64,000 nucleotides of DNA from the NCBI RefSeq assembly GCF_039543385.1, contig NZ_BAABJQ010000021.1, forward strand, positions 1 to 64,000, written 5' to 3'. Below the pieces are notes generated by a model that was not told the DNA's origin, searched no databases, and saw only the letters and a list, made by a program, of their open reading frames with translations. Source of the stretch: Rugosimonospora acidiphila. GTDB taxonomy: Bacteria; Actinomycetota; Actinomycetes; Mycobacteriales; Micromonosporaceae. Numbering within the stretch: position 1 is the first letter of the stretch; each line of letters begins with the position of its first letter. Of the stretch, positions 9,745 through 17,802 are shown one piece after another. The translations under genes and the position numbers were made by a program.

Positions 9745-10315
9745 GGCGCGAACGATCGCCGAGGCGTACATCTATATCGAGGTCACGCTCATCGGGAGGG
9801 AGAGGGCCGACTACCGCAGGTACTCGACCGTGGCGAAGGAGGACGACAGCTGGGTGGTCCGCTTCGACGGCCCGTACGAGGGGAAGCACCACCGCATCGA
9901 GCTGGCCGTGCCGGTCGACTCCGAGGCCCGGGCGGAACAGCTCGGGCGGCTCACCTACGGCCAGGGCCGGTCGACCCTGATCGACGCGGGGCAGTGGGGC
10001 CTGGTGGAGCTGGGCAACGCCGCGCAGGCCGAGGCGGGCATGACGCACCTCGCCGGCCGGACGCCGGACCGCGAGTGGTACCTGGCGATCCGGCGGGCCT
10101 GGAGCACCGCCGACGCGGCAGCCGCCGAGCTGGCCAAGTTCATCCCCCCGGACGCCGACCAACCGCCGCCGACCGCCTTCTGGACACCGGACGGGCTCCA
10201 GTTGTGGCAGACGAGTACGGAGCTGTTCGGCCGGGCGCGGATCGCCGAGGCCCGGGCCCGGTACCAGCGGGAGTGGGAAGAGTTCGGGGCCCGTTACCGG
10301 CCCGCCGAAGGGTGA
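9737..10315 (+). CDS. uncharacterised protein, cysteine-less paralogue of the next two genes
   Basis: 192 residues, function unknown. GTG 9737 follows a strong GGAGAGAGGAG ribosome site and overlaps the previous stop by 8 bp. It shares an ordered set of motifs with the two downstream proteins: EAYIYIEV near the N terminus (EAHLYMD in the others), LIDAGQWG in the middle (LIDPGQWW and LLDAGEWL) and a C-terminal LAKFIPP...AFW segment (LKFLPVG...AFW and LRFLPDG...AFW). Unlike them it has no cysteine at the CxC or CxxC positions, so it cannot form the presumed zinc site. It therefore looks like a diverged copy from tandem duplication. Confidence 0.65.
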   Translation: MLEARTIAEAYIYIEVTLIGRERADYRRYSTVAKEDDSWVVRFDGPYEGKHHRIELAVPVDSEARAEQLGRLTYGQGRSTLIDAGQWGLVELGNAAQAEAGMTHLAGRTPDREWYLAIRRAWSTADAAAAELAKFIPPDADQPPPTAFWTPDGLQLWQTSTELFGRARIAEARARYQREWEEFGARYRPAEG

Positions 10316-10983
10316 GCGAGGCAACCTTGATGATGTCGTCGGATGCCGGTGCGGAGCGTGTCCGGCCGGCCGGTACCCCAGCGGTGCTGCTGTTCGCGCG
10401 GACCTTCGCCGAGGCCCATCTCTACATGGATATCAATCCCTGCGAATGCGGGGAGTCGCGGTTCGAGCGGGACGTCGAGGTCCTTGCCCAGCGCGACGGC
10501 GTGCTGCCGATCCGCTTCGCGGGCGACTGTGAACGATGCGGCGCGTTGCGGGAATTCACCTTCCAGGTGCCCGACCGGCCCGGCGGGCCGCCGGCCGCCG
10601 ACAGCTTCTCCTTTCCGGACGACGGCCCGTCCGGACTGATCGACCCCGGCCAGTGGTGGATCGCGGCGCGCACGTACGGGGGGATCGCCGACACGGTGGC
10701 CGGCGGAGTGGACCCGGAGCGGGCCTGGCGTGATCCCGAGGCGTGGGAGGACATGGTCTCGATCCTGGTGAACTCGGCCGCGGCGGTGGACGAGGCGCTG
10801 AAGTTCCTGCCCGTCGGTGCGTCCGCGATGCCGGCCGGCGCGTTCTGGACCGCCACCGGGCGCGAGGTGTACCAGGCCGTGCCCGACGAATTCCGTCGGG
10901 ACATCCTGGAGCGGGAGCGCGCGGAGCGCTGGGCCCGACTGCGCGAGTTCACCGACACCCATCCGGACCCCGATGAACTGTGA
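10312..10983 (+). CDS. uncharacterised CxC...CxxC zinc-ribbon-like protein
   Basis: 223 residues from GTG 10312, which overlaps the previous stop as GTGA. ATG 10330, with GAGG eight bases upstream, is an equally good start. After EAHLYMD it carries C44-x-C46 (PCECGE) and, 26 residues later, C73-x2-C76 (CERCG), the spacing expected of a small structural zinc site. The middle has LIDPGQWW and the C-terminal part LKFLPVG...AFW. It is paralogous to the genes on either side. Function unknown. The conserved site plus tandem copies in a toxin-like operon would fit an immunity or adaptor protein, but no family name can be assigned. Confidence 0.65.
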   Translation: MSEATLMMSSDAGAERVRPAGTPAVLLFARTFAEAHLYMDINPCECGESRFERDVEVLAQRDGVLPIRFAGDCERCGALREFTFQVPDRPGGPPAADSFSFPDDGPSGLIDPGQWWIAARTYGGIADTVAGGVDPERAWRDPEAWEDMVSILVNSAAAVDEALKFLPVGASAMPAGAFWTATGREVYQAVPDEFRRDILERERAERWARLREFTDTHPDPDEL

Positions 10984-11062
10984 CGGCAGGATGAACAGCG
11001 ACGGCCCGATGAACAGCGACGGCCCGATGAAAAGTGGCGGCCCCTTGAACGCTGGCGGGCCG
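10973..11062 (+). repeat. 18-bp tandem repeats that reiterate the start codon
   Basis: Five units of an 18-bp sequence (consensus ATGAACAGCGACGGCCCG) begin at 10973, 10991, 11009, 11027 and 11045. Units two and three are identical. Each of the first four begins with an in-frame ATG, so the protein may start with a variable number of MNSDGP hexapeptides. Confidence 0.85.
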
Positions 11063-11659
11063 GTGGACGCGCCGCTGGCGCGGAGCAGTCGTGAGGCGCA
11101 TCTCTACATGGACCTGCATCCATGCGTTTGTGGCGAGGCGCGATTCGAGCGCGACAGCTCGGTCGGCGAGGCCGGCGGGATCGATAGGGTCGGCGAGGCC
11201 GGCGGGATCGATGGGGCCGGCGGGGGCTGGCTCTGCCGCTACCGGGGCGAGTGCGAGCGGTGTGGCCGGGAGCGGCTGTTCGAATTCCGCCAGCCCGAGC
11301 GGCTCGTGGTGCCGCCCGAGGGCGCGTGGTCGGTCGACGGGACCTCACAGCTGCTGGATGCGGGGGAGTGGCTGTGGCTCGCCGACCTGCTGGGCGCGCG
11401 GCCGGCGGACCCGCCGGACGGTGGCGGGGCGGCGCTCGACCGGGATCGGGAGGCGCTGGCCTCGGCGGCCGCCGCGATCGACGAGGTGCTGCGGTTCCTG
11501 CCCGACGGTACGGGTACCGTGCCCGACTCGGCCTTCTGGTCGGAGCGCGGTGCAGGCCTGCGGGCGGTCGAGCCGGGCCGGTTCCGGCGCGCGAGTCTGG
11601 TCGCCGCGGCGGCGGCGTACCGTTCGGTGCTGGCAGGCTCGGGACAGGAGTCACGGTGA
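10973..11659 (+). CDS. uncharacterised CxC...CxxC zinc-ribbon-like protein, second copy
   Basis: Paralogue of the preceding gene, 228 residues if ATG 10973 is used (11-bp overlap with the previous stop). ATG 10991, 11009 or 11027 are also possible because the 5' end is an 18-bp repeat carrying an ATG in each of its first four units. Cysteines 51 and 53 (PCVCGE) and 94 and 97 (CERCG) match the neighbour. A duplicated VGEAGGID octapeptide widens the gap between the pairs to about 40 residues. LLDAGEWL and LRFLPDG...AFW follow as in the paralogues. Function unknown. None of the candidate starts has a well-spaced ribosome site, so expression may depend on coupling to the gene before it. Confidence 0.6.
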   Translation: MNCDGRMNSDGPMNSDGPMKSGGPLNAGGPVDAPLARSSREAHLYMDLHPCVCGEARFERDSSVGEAGGIDRVGEAGGIDGAGGGWLCRYRGECERCGRERLFEFRQPERLVVPPEGAWSVDGTSQLLDAGEWLWLADLLGARPADPPDGGGAALDRDREALASAAAAIDEVLRFLPDGTGTVPDSAFWSERGAGLRAVEPGRFRRASLVAAAAAYRSVLAGSGQESR

Positions 11660-12030
11660 GCGGGGAACTCCGACTGGCCGGCGTCTCGCCGGTGCGGCCC
11701 GATGCGCAGGGGAGCCCGGCGCTGCCCGACGAGCGGCTGGATGACCTCGAACGTGTCTTCGTCGGCCGGTACCTGAGGCGGGCGCCGATCGCGGTCGCGG
11801 CGTACGGCTTCGACGTGGACCCCTTCGACCCGGCGCGGCCCGAGGTGGTGCCGCTGCACCTCCACACCGACGGGTTCTGGGTGTGGTCGGAGTCGCTGGC
11901 CTACTTCGCCACCCGGCACGGCATCGCGCCGGAGCCGGAGTTCTTGGCGCACCTGAAGCGGTACCAGTACCAGCCGCCCGGGGTGGCCCCGGACGTCCTG
12001 CGGCGGGCGGCCCAACTGGCCATGGGCTGA
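11656..12030 (+). CDS. small uncharacterised protein sharing a domain with the 8479-9744 product
   Basis: 124 residues. GTG 11656 overlaps the previous stop (GTGA) and is preceded by GGACAGGAG at good spacing. It contains RAPIAVAAYGF, RPEVVPLHLHTDGFWVWS, a LAYFATRHG helix and EFLAHLKRYQY. Most of the protein therefore corresponds to the C-terminal domain of the second gene of the operon. It is the last gene of the coupled set; the next gene is convergent. A stand-alone copy of a domain also fused to a larger partner suggests a binding or regulatory role, but no function is known to me. Confidence 0.65.
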   Translation: MSGELRLAGVSPVRPDAQGSPALPDERLDDLERVFVGRYLRRAPIAVAAYGFDVDPFDPARPEVVPLHLHTDGFWVWSESLAYFATRHGIAPEPEFLAHLKRYQYQPPGVAPDVLRRAAQLAMG

Positions 12031-12085
12031 GCCGCACGGGCCATGGGCCGAGCCGACGGCCGGCCGCCGTGCTCGGGATCGGCGG

Positions 12086-12784
12086 TCAGGGTCGGCAGCG
12101 GGCCCCGATCCCGTCGAGCAGGCACGCCAGGCCGAACTCGAAACGCTCCGCGAAGGTGCGGTCCTCGGCCTCGATGACCTGGCGGGCGAACTGCGGGTAG
12201 CCGCCGCCCTCGATGACCTGGCGGATGTAGGGCCCGACCGAGGCGCGCCACTGCTCCTCGGTCTGGCCGGTGCGCCGTTGGGCCTCCCGCTCGGCGAGTT
12301 CCTGTGAGGCGGCGCCGAAGACGTAGTTCCCGATCAGCGCGATGATGTCGGCGGCGACGGTGATGTCGGGCGTCAGGCCGGCGGCCGCGGTCAGGGCGAG
12401 GTCCACGGCGCGCAGCGCGTTGGGCCCGAGCGCCGGTCGGGTGGTCATGACGGCGCCGAGCCAGGGGTGGCGCAGGATGCCCACGCGCTGCCGCGTCGCG
12501 ACCGCCCGCAGGTCGGTGCGCCAGTCGCCGGTCAGCGGTTCGGGCGGCTCCTCGCCGAGGACGCTGTCGGTCATCAGGTCGACCAGTTCGTCGCGGTTGG
12601 TGACGTACCGGTAGAGCGACGTGGTGCCCGATCCGAGGTCCGTCGCCATCCGGCGCATCGACAGCGCATCCAGCCCGTCGGCGTCGGCGGTGGCGATGGC
12701 GACCCGGACGATCCGCTCCACGCTCAGCGCCGGTCGCCGGACCTCTCGCGGCCTGCGCGCCCAGACGAGTTCGCTGTCTCCCAT
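12086..12784 (-). CDS. TetR family transcriptional regulator
   Basis: 232 residues from ATG 12784. The frame stays open to 12841, but that extension would cover the promoter palindromes. The N-terminal helix-turn-helix region reads VERIVRVAIATADADG...MRRMATDLGSGTTSLYRYVTNRDELVDLM. The rest is helical and resembles the TetR_C ligand-binding fold seen in tetracycline-repressor-like regulators of actinomycetes. It diverges from an FAD monooxygenase gene over a short region with two 20-bp palindromic repeats. It probably represses itself and the monooxygenase until an aromatic or antibiotic-like ligand binds; the ligand cannot be predicted. Confidence 0.88.
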   Translation of the reverse strand: MGDSELVWARRPREVRRPALSVERIVRVAIATADADGLDALSMRRMATDLGSGTTSLYRYVTNRDELVDLMTDSVLGEEPPEPLTGDWRTDLRAVATRQRVGILRHPWLGAVMTTRPALGPNALRAVDLALTAAAGLTPDITVAADIIALIGNYVFGAASQELAEREAQRRTGQTEEQWRASVGPYIRQVIEGGGYPQFARQVIEAEDRTFAERFEFGLACLLDGIGARCRP

Positions 12785-12813
12785 GGACAGCACTCTACCG
12801 TCGTGGGTACACT

Positions 12814-12850
12814 GTTCCCACAACGGGAACGCTGTTCCCACTACGGGAGG
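12814..12850. promoter_or_regulatory. twin palindromic operators between TetR and FAD monooxygenase genes
   Basis: Two tandem 20-bp repeats. The first holds the perfect inverted repeat GTTCCC-ACAAC-GGGAAC (12814-12830), the second GTTCCC-ACTAC-GGGA (12834-12848). The second runs into the GGGAGG ribosome site of the monooxygenase gene, so repressor binding there would block that gene directly. Confidence 0.8.
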
Positions 12851-12855
12851 ATGCC

Positions 12856-14394
12856 ATGACAGACGTTCTGATCGCAGGAGCCGGAACCGTGGGGCTCTCC
12901 GCCGCGGTGTTCCTGGCCCATCACGGCGTCCGCGCGCAGGTGGTCGAGCGTGAACCCGGTCCGCGGATCCACCCGCGGGCGACCGGCGTGGGCTTCCGCA
13001 CCGTCGAATTCCTCCGCGAGGTCGGCCTGGAGCGCTCGGTCCGCGACGTCGCGGTCGACATGTCGACCGGAAACCTGGGGAAGATCAGCGGAGACACGCT
13101 CGCGGCCGCCGTCCTGTCCGCCGGCGATCCCGTGCCGGCACCCGGCCGGACCGCACCGCCCGGCCGGACCGCACCGCCGCCCGCGTACACCCCGGCTCGC
13201 CTGCCGGGCATCTGCCCGCAGAACCGGCTCGACGCCGTGCTGCTGCCGGCGGCCCGCGACCGCGGCGCGACCGTCGACTACGGCGTGGCGCTGGAGCGGT
13301 TCACCCAGGACGGCGACGGCGTCACCGCGACCCTGTCCGACGGTCGCACCGTCCGGGCACGCTACCTGGTGGCCACGGACGGCGTGCGCAGCACCGTGCG
13401 CGGCGCGCTCGGCATCGCCACCCACGGCCCCGGCAACCTGGGCCAGCCGCTGATGAACACGCTCCTGCGGGCCGACCTGAGCCACCTCACCCGCGGCCGG
13501 CACTTCATCGCCTGCCAGCTCACTCACCCGGGCGCCGAGGGGATGCTGGTCACCGTCGACGGCCATCACGAGTGGGTCCTCCACACCGAAGGCGCGGACG
13601 CGCCGGGCATCGAGCACATCCGTGCCGCCCTCGGTTCGTCCGATGTGGACATCGAGATCCTCGGCGCCATGCCGTGGCGGGTGCGGGCCTACGTCGCCGA
13701 ACGCTTCCTCGATGGCCGGGTGTTCCTGGCGGGCGATGCCGCGCACACCATCCCACCGATGGGGGCCTTCGGCATGAACACCGGCATCGCCGACGCGCAC
13801 AACCTGGCGTGGAAGCTCGCCCTGGTGCTGCGCGGTGTCGCGGGCTCCGGGCTGCTGGACACGTACGACACCGAGCGCCGGCCGGTCGCGCAGTTCGCGA
13901 TGGAGCAGGCGATCCTGCGCCTGGGCGATCCGCGCCTGCACTGGGGGAGCGGGCCGGCCGTCGTCGAGGCCCGCGCCCAGGCGGGCGCCGTCAACGCCCC
14001 GATCGTCCACGCCGCCTACCGCTACGACTCCACGGCGATCATCGACGCCGAACCCGAGCTTCCCTCGACCGAGGACCTCACCGTCGCCCTCGACGGCGCG
14101 CCCGGCTCCCGGCTCCCACACGCCTGGGTCACCGAGCACGTCAGCACCCTCGACCTGGTTCGGTCCCGGTTCACGCTGTTCATCGGCGCCGAGGACCCGG
14201 CCTGGCGGGCGGCCGCCGCCCGCCAGGGCATCGCGGTCCGGGCGGTCGAACTGCCGCAGATCCCGTGCGGCGGCGCCCTCCTGGTCCGACCGGACGGCTT
14301 CATCGCCTGGCGCGCGGGAAGCGGCGAGGCCGACCGGCTCGGCGCCACGTTCGACCGCCTCGTCGACCGGCGGGCACCCGTTCCGGCCGCCTGA
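12856..14394 (+). CDS. FAD-dependent aromatic monooxygenase (class A flavoprotein)
   Basis: 512 residues, typical of the PheA/TfdB-like single-component hydroxylases that use NAD(P)H and FAD to hydroxylate aromatic or polyketide substrates. Visible motifs are the N-terminal dinucleotide fold GAGTVGLSAAVFLAHHG, the DG motif ATDGVRSTVRG near residue 175 and the GD motif FLAGDAAHTIPPMG near 295. A thioredoxin-like C-terminal domain follows (FTLFIGAEDPAW...GALLVRPDGFIAWR), which in this family helps dimerise. ATG 12856 is preceded by CGGGAGG. It is divergent from, and probably controlled by, the TetR regulator. The substrate is unknown; detoxification of an aromatic compound or drug is plausible. 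Confidence 0.88.
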   Translation: MTDVLIAGAGTVGLSAAVFLAHHGVRAQVVEREPGPRIHPRATGVGFRTVEFLREVGLERSVRDVAVDMSTGNLGKISGDTLAAAVLSAGDPVPAPGRTAPPGRTAPPPAYTPARLPGICPQNRLDAVLLPAARDRGATVDYGVALERFTQDGDGVTATLSDGRTVRARYLVATDGVRSTVRGALGIATHGPGNLGQPLMNTLLRADLSHLTRGRHFIACQLTHPGAEGMLVTVDGHHEWVLHTEGADAPGIEHIRAALGSSDVDIEILGAMPWRVRAYVAERFLDGRVFLAGDAAHTIPPMGAFGMNTGIADAHNLAWKLALVLRGVAGSGLLDTYDTERRPVAQFAMEQAILRLGDPRLHWGSGPAVVEARAQAGAVNAPIVHAAYRYDSTAIIDAEPELPSTEDLTVALDGAPGSRLPHAWVTEHVSTLDLVRSRFTLFIGAEDPAWRAAAARQGIAVRAVELPQIPCGGALLVRPDGFIAWRAGSGEADRLGATFDRLVDRRAPVPAA

Positions 14395-14492
14395 GCGCGC
14401 GGTCGAGGATCGTCTTCCGGGAAGGTCACGCGGACGGCTGGCGGCGGCTCATCGCATCACACGAGGGCCGCCCCGGCCGATGAGGAACTACG

Positions 14493-14975
14493 TTACTGAA
14501 GCCCGGAGCGGACCGAGGTGATGCGCTGGGTGTTGAAGCCGAGCCAATGCATCCGGCCGATGTAACGGGCGTGCTCGATCTTCATGCAGCGATCCATGAT
14601 GACGGTGAGGCCGCCGTCCTCCGCGATCCGGGCGCCCTCCTCGTTGATCACGCCGAACTGGCACCACAACGTACCGGCGTGGATCTCCACGGCCTCCCGC
14701 GCGATGCCCGGCAGGGCCTGCGGCGCGCGGAAGACGTCGACGACGTCCACCGGCACGGGCACATCGAGCAGGCTCGGGTAGCAGGTCTCGCCGAGGATCT
14801 CCGACTCGCGGGGATTCACCGGGATCACCCGGTAGCCGTGCCGCTTGAGGTAGTAGCCCACGAAATAACTGGCGCGCAGCTCGTTGCTGGAAAGGCCCAC
14901 GATCGCGATGGTGCGCGCGGTGTTCAACACCCGCTGGATCGTCAAGGGGTCCTGGTACTGCCCGAGGTCGGTCAT
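14493..14975 (-). CDS. CoA-binding domain protein (YccU-like)
   Basis: 160 residues forming one Rossmann-type CoA_binding domain. It has TIAIVGLSSNELRASYFVGYYL near the N terminus, the VIPVNPRESEILGETCYPSL segment and WCQFGVINEEGARIAEDGG. Related single-domain proteins resemble the N-terminal domain of succinyl-CoA synthetase alpha, but their role is undefined. ATG 14975 is 7 bases after the metY stop. Its ribosome site (AGAGGT) lies in the last codons of metY, so it is the third gene of the metX-metY operon and its expression should follow sulphur amino acid synthesis. Confidence 0.85.
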   Translation of the reverse strand: MTDLGQYQDPLTIQRVLNTARTIAIVGLSSNELRASYFVGYYLKRHGYRVIPVNPRESEILGETCYPSLLDVPVPVDVVDVFRAPQALPGIAREAVEIHAGTLWCQFGVINEEGARIAEDGGLTVIMDRCMKIEHARYIGRMHWLGFNTQRITSVRSGLQ

Positions 14976-14982
14976 GTCCCCA

Positions 14983-16308
14983 TTACCTCTTTTCCACTGC
15001 GGCGGCGACCTGGGCGAAGCCCTGCTCCAGGTCCCAGATCAGATCCTCGACGGACTCGATGCCGACCGACAGCCGGATGGTCCCCGGCGCGACACCGGCC
15101 GCCTGGAGCTCCTCGTCGCTCAGCTGGCGGTGCGTGGTGCTGGCCGGGTGGATGATCAGGCTCTTCGCGTCGCCGACGTTCGCCAGGTGCGACCAGAGCG
15201 ACACGCCGCGGATGAGTTCCTGACCGCCGGCCCGACCGCCGGCACACTCGAACGAGAACACCGCGCCCGCGCCGCGCGGCAGGTACTTCTCCACGAGCGG
15301 CTGGTATTTGCTCGACGGCAGGCCGGCGTAGCTCACGCTGGACACCAGCGGGTGCGACTCGAGGAACGCCGCGACCTTCCGCGCGTTGGCGACGTGGCGC
15401 TCCATCCGCAGCGACAGCGTCTCGAGCCCCTGCAGGAACAGGAAGGCGTTGAGCGGCGCGAGCGTGCCGCCCAGATCCCGGAGGGTCTCGGCCCGCAGCT
15501 TCATCAGATAGCCGTAGCTGCCGAAGGTCTCGTGGAACTGCAGACCGTGGTAGGCCGGGGACGGATCGGCGACGACCGGGAAGCGACCGTTGGACCAGTC
15601 GAACGTGCCGGCCTCGACGACGATGCCGCCGATGCTCGTGCCGTGGCCGCCGATGAACTTGGTGGCTGAGTGGATCACGATGTCGGCACCGAAGTCGATG
15701 GGGCGGCACAGGTACGGCGTGGCGAACGTGTTGTCGACGATTAGCGGCAACTCGTGCTCATGCGCGATGGTCGCCAGAGTCTCGATGTCCAGCACGTTGC
15801 CGGCGGGGTTGCCGATCGTCTCACCGAAGAACGCCTTGGTGTTGGTGCGGACCGCCTTGCGCCACGCCTCCGGGTCGTCGGGGTCGACCCAGGTGACCTC
15901 GACGTTCATCTTGCGCAGCAGGTGCTTGAACTGGTTGACCGTGCCGCCGTACAGCGCCGAGGAGGACACCACGTGGTCACCCGGCTCCAACAGGGTGAAG
16001 AGCGCGCCCGCCTGCGCGGCGATGCCGCTGGAGAACGCGACCCCGCCGACGCCGCCCTCCAGGTTCGCCACCCGCTCCTCGAACACCGCGACGGTCGGGT
16101 TCATGATGCGCGAGTAGGTGTTGCCGTACTCCTGGAGGTTGAAGTACGCCGCCGCGGACTCGGGGTCCTCGAACACGTAGCTCGTGGTCTGGAAGACCGG
16201 CACCGCACGCGCGCCCGTGTTCGGGTCGGGTCGCTGTCCGGCATGTAGTTGGCGGGTCTCGAATCCAAACGCGCGGGCTTGCTCGGCACGGTGTGGTTCG
16301 CCGGTCAC
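14983..16308 (-). CDS. metY: O-acetylhomoserine sulfhydrylase
   Basis: 441 residues. A PLP enzyme of the Cys/Met metabolism family that makes homocysteine from O-acetylhomoserine and sulfide. Signatures are FGFETRQLHAGQ at the start, NTYSRIMNPT, SSALYGGTVNQF, VDNTFATPYLCRP and the PLP-lysine motif HSATKFIGGHG. The C-terminal LSVGIESVEDLIWDL is also typical. GTG 16308 overlaps the metX stop (GTGA) and has AGAGG upstream. The frame runs open to 16986 inside metX, but that extension is not homologous. With metX it forms the direct sulfhydrylation branch of methionine synthesis. Confidence 0.95.
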   Translation of the reverse strand: MTGEPHRAEQARAFGFETRQLHAGQRPDPNTGARAVPVFQTTSYVFEDPESAAAYFNLQEYGNTYSRIMNPTVAVFEERVANLEGGVGGVAFSSGIAAQAGALFTLLEPGDHVVSSSALYGGTVNQFKHLLRKMNVEVTWVDPDDPEAWRKAVRTNTKAFFGETIGNPAGNVLDIETLATIAHEHELPLIVDNTFATPYLCRPIDFGADIVIHSATKFIGGHGTSIGGIVVEAGTFDWSNGRFPVVADPSPAYHGLQFHETFGSYGYLMKLRAETLRDLGGTLAPLNAFLFLQGLETLSLRMERHVANARKVAAFLESHPLVSSVSYAGLPSSKYQPLVEKYLPRGAGAVFSFECAGGRAGGQELIRGVSLWSHLANVGDAKSLIIHPASTTHRQLSDEELQAAGVAPGTIRLSVGIESVEDLIWDLEQGFAQVAAAVEKR

Positions 16309-17540
16309 GAAGACCTCTCTTCTCGACTGTGCGGGTTGGTCTCCCCGTCGCCCAGGAAACGCCGGATGATGGGGATCTGCTGCGCCTCTTCGAGCAGGAA
16401 GCAGTCGTGGCCGTACGGCGCGTCGATCACCTCGAACTCGACCGGCTTGCCGAGCGCGCGCAGCGCCTGTTCGATCTGTTCCGACGCGGACGGCGGATAC
16501 AGCCAGTCCGAGCTGAACGCGATCAGCAGCGTCCGCGCCGAAACGCCCTCCAGTGCCCGCGCGAGGGATCCGTCGCCGTGCTGGCGCGCGAGATCGAAGT
16601 AGGTCAGCGCCCGCGACGTGTAGAGGTACGTGTTGGCATCGAACCGCTTGACGAACGACCCGGCCTGGTGACGCAGGTAGCTCTCGATCTCGAACTCGGG
16701 CTCGCGCAGCGTGTAGCGGATGTCGTCGGCGAACTGCAGCCGCCGGCCGAACCGCTCCGTCAGGGCCGGCGCGGACAGGTAGGTGACGTGACCGACCATC
16801 CTCGCCACGCCCATGCCGGCGTCGGGCGTGCGCCCCGTGCCATAGTAGTGGCCGTTCTGCCAGGCCGGATCGCCCATGATCGCATTGCGGGCAATCGCGT
16901 TCCAGGCGACGCCCTGGGTGTGCAGGGCGTGCGTGCTGGCGATCACCACTACGGCGTCGACCAGGTCGGGGAACAGGACGGCCCACTCCAGCGCCTGCAT
17001 CCCGCCGAGCGAACCGCCGGCCACCGCCGCGAGCCGGTCAATGCCGAGCACGTCGAGGAACGCGCGCTGGGTGCGCACCATGTCCGAGACCGTGACGACG
17101 GGGAAGTCGGACCCGTACGGCTGGCCGGTCGCGGGGTCGATCGACGACGGGCCGGTCGTCCCCCGACAGCCGCCGAGCAGGTTGGTGGAAATGACGAAGA
17201 AACGGTCGGTGTCGAACGCCTTGCCGGGTCCGATCATCCCGTCCCACCAGCCGAGCCCCTTGCCGGCCGCACCGTCGCGGCGCTCGGCCCCGAACCCGTC
17301 ACGGGTGCTTTCCGCGGGTGGCTCCGCCGAGTGGCCGGCCGCGTGGGCGTCGCCGCTGAGCGCGTGACACACCAGGATGACGTTGTCGCGCTCCGGTGAG
17401 AGTTCTCCGTAGGTCTCGTACGCCACCCGGACCGGGTGCAGTTCTCGACCGCAGTCGAGCCGGATCGGTGCCGGCAGGTCGAGATATCTGGTTTCGACAC
17501 TGCCGACCGAGCCGGGTACGAGTGTCGGGGGTGACGCCAT
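16305..17540 (-). CDS. metX: homoserine O-acetyltransferase
   Basis: Acetylates homoserine with acetyl-CoA, the first committed step of methionine synthesis. An alpha/beta hydrolase: nucleophile Ser in AGGSLGGMQALEW, Asp in FSSDWLYPP and His in YGHDCFLLE. NLLGGCRGTTGP and the WDGMIGPGKAFDT segment are typical of the family. ATG 17540 gives 411 residues; TTG 17570 would add ten and has AGGGGAG directly before it, so the start is uncertain. The last codon overlaps the GTG of metY. No riboswitch could be recognised in the upstream region. Confidence 0.94.
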   Translation of the reverse strand: MASPPTLVPGSVGSVETRYLDLPAPIRLDCGRELHPVRVAYETYGELSPERDNVILVCHALSGDAHAAGHSAEPPAESTRDGFGAERRDGAAGKGLGWWDGMIGPGKAFDTDRFFVISTNLLGGCRGTTGPSSIDPATGQPYGSDFPVVTVSDMVRTQRAFLDVLGIDRLAAVAGGSLGGMQALEWAVLFPDLVDAVVVIASTHALHTQGVAWNAIARNAIMGDPAWQNGHYYGTGRTPDAGMGVARMVGHVTYLSAPALTERFGRRLQFADDIRYTLREPEFEIESYLRHQAGSFVKRFDANTYLYTSRALTYFDLARQHGDGSLARALEGVSARTLLIAFSSDWLYPPSASEQIEQALRALGKPVEFEVIDAPYGHDCFLLEEAQQIPIIRRFLGDGETNPHSREERSS

Positions 17541-17570
17541 GTGCGCGAGTATAGCCAGGCAATGAGCCAA

Positions 17571-17802
17571 CTCCCCTGGTGGGGATCATGGTTCGACGCC
17601 GGTTGACCGCACTCACCGTAAGTCGACCGTCACGTGCTCACGCGCTCGCCCTTATCGGAAAAATGGTACGAACCTCGTGGCCGTGCGGCGAACCGACAAC
17701 GGATGCCGCGTGATGATCAATCGGGTTGAGCGCTCGCCTTGGCGGGCGAGGCCGCCGGCTGTCGCGCTCCGGTGACCCGGTCGGTGAGGGGTGGGTTGGT
17801 CG
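17571..17802. other. intergenic region upstream of metX with no recognised element
   Basis: No gene, riboswitch or repeat could be supported here. It probably holds the metX promoter. The only coding-like sequence nearby is the dehydrogenase remnant that starts at 17803. Confidence 0.4.

Noticed and set aside
8846..10324. Long minus-strand frames opposite the coupled operon
   Set aside because: Composition is Arg/Pro-rich and the plus-strand genes have overlaps, ribosome sites and paralogy that support them.
17541..17802. A SAM-type riboswitch before metX
   Set aside because: No conserved stems or core motifs could be recognised by eye; not claimed.
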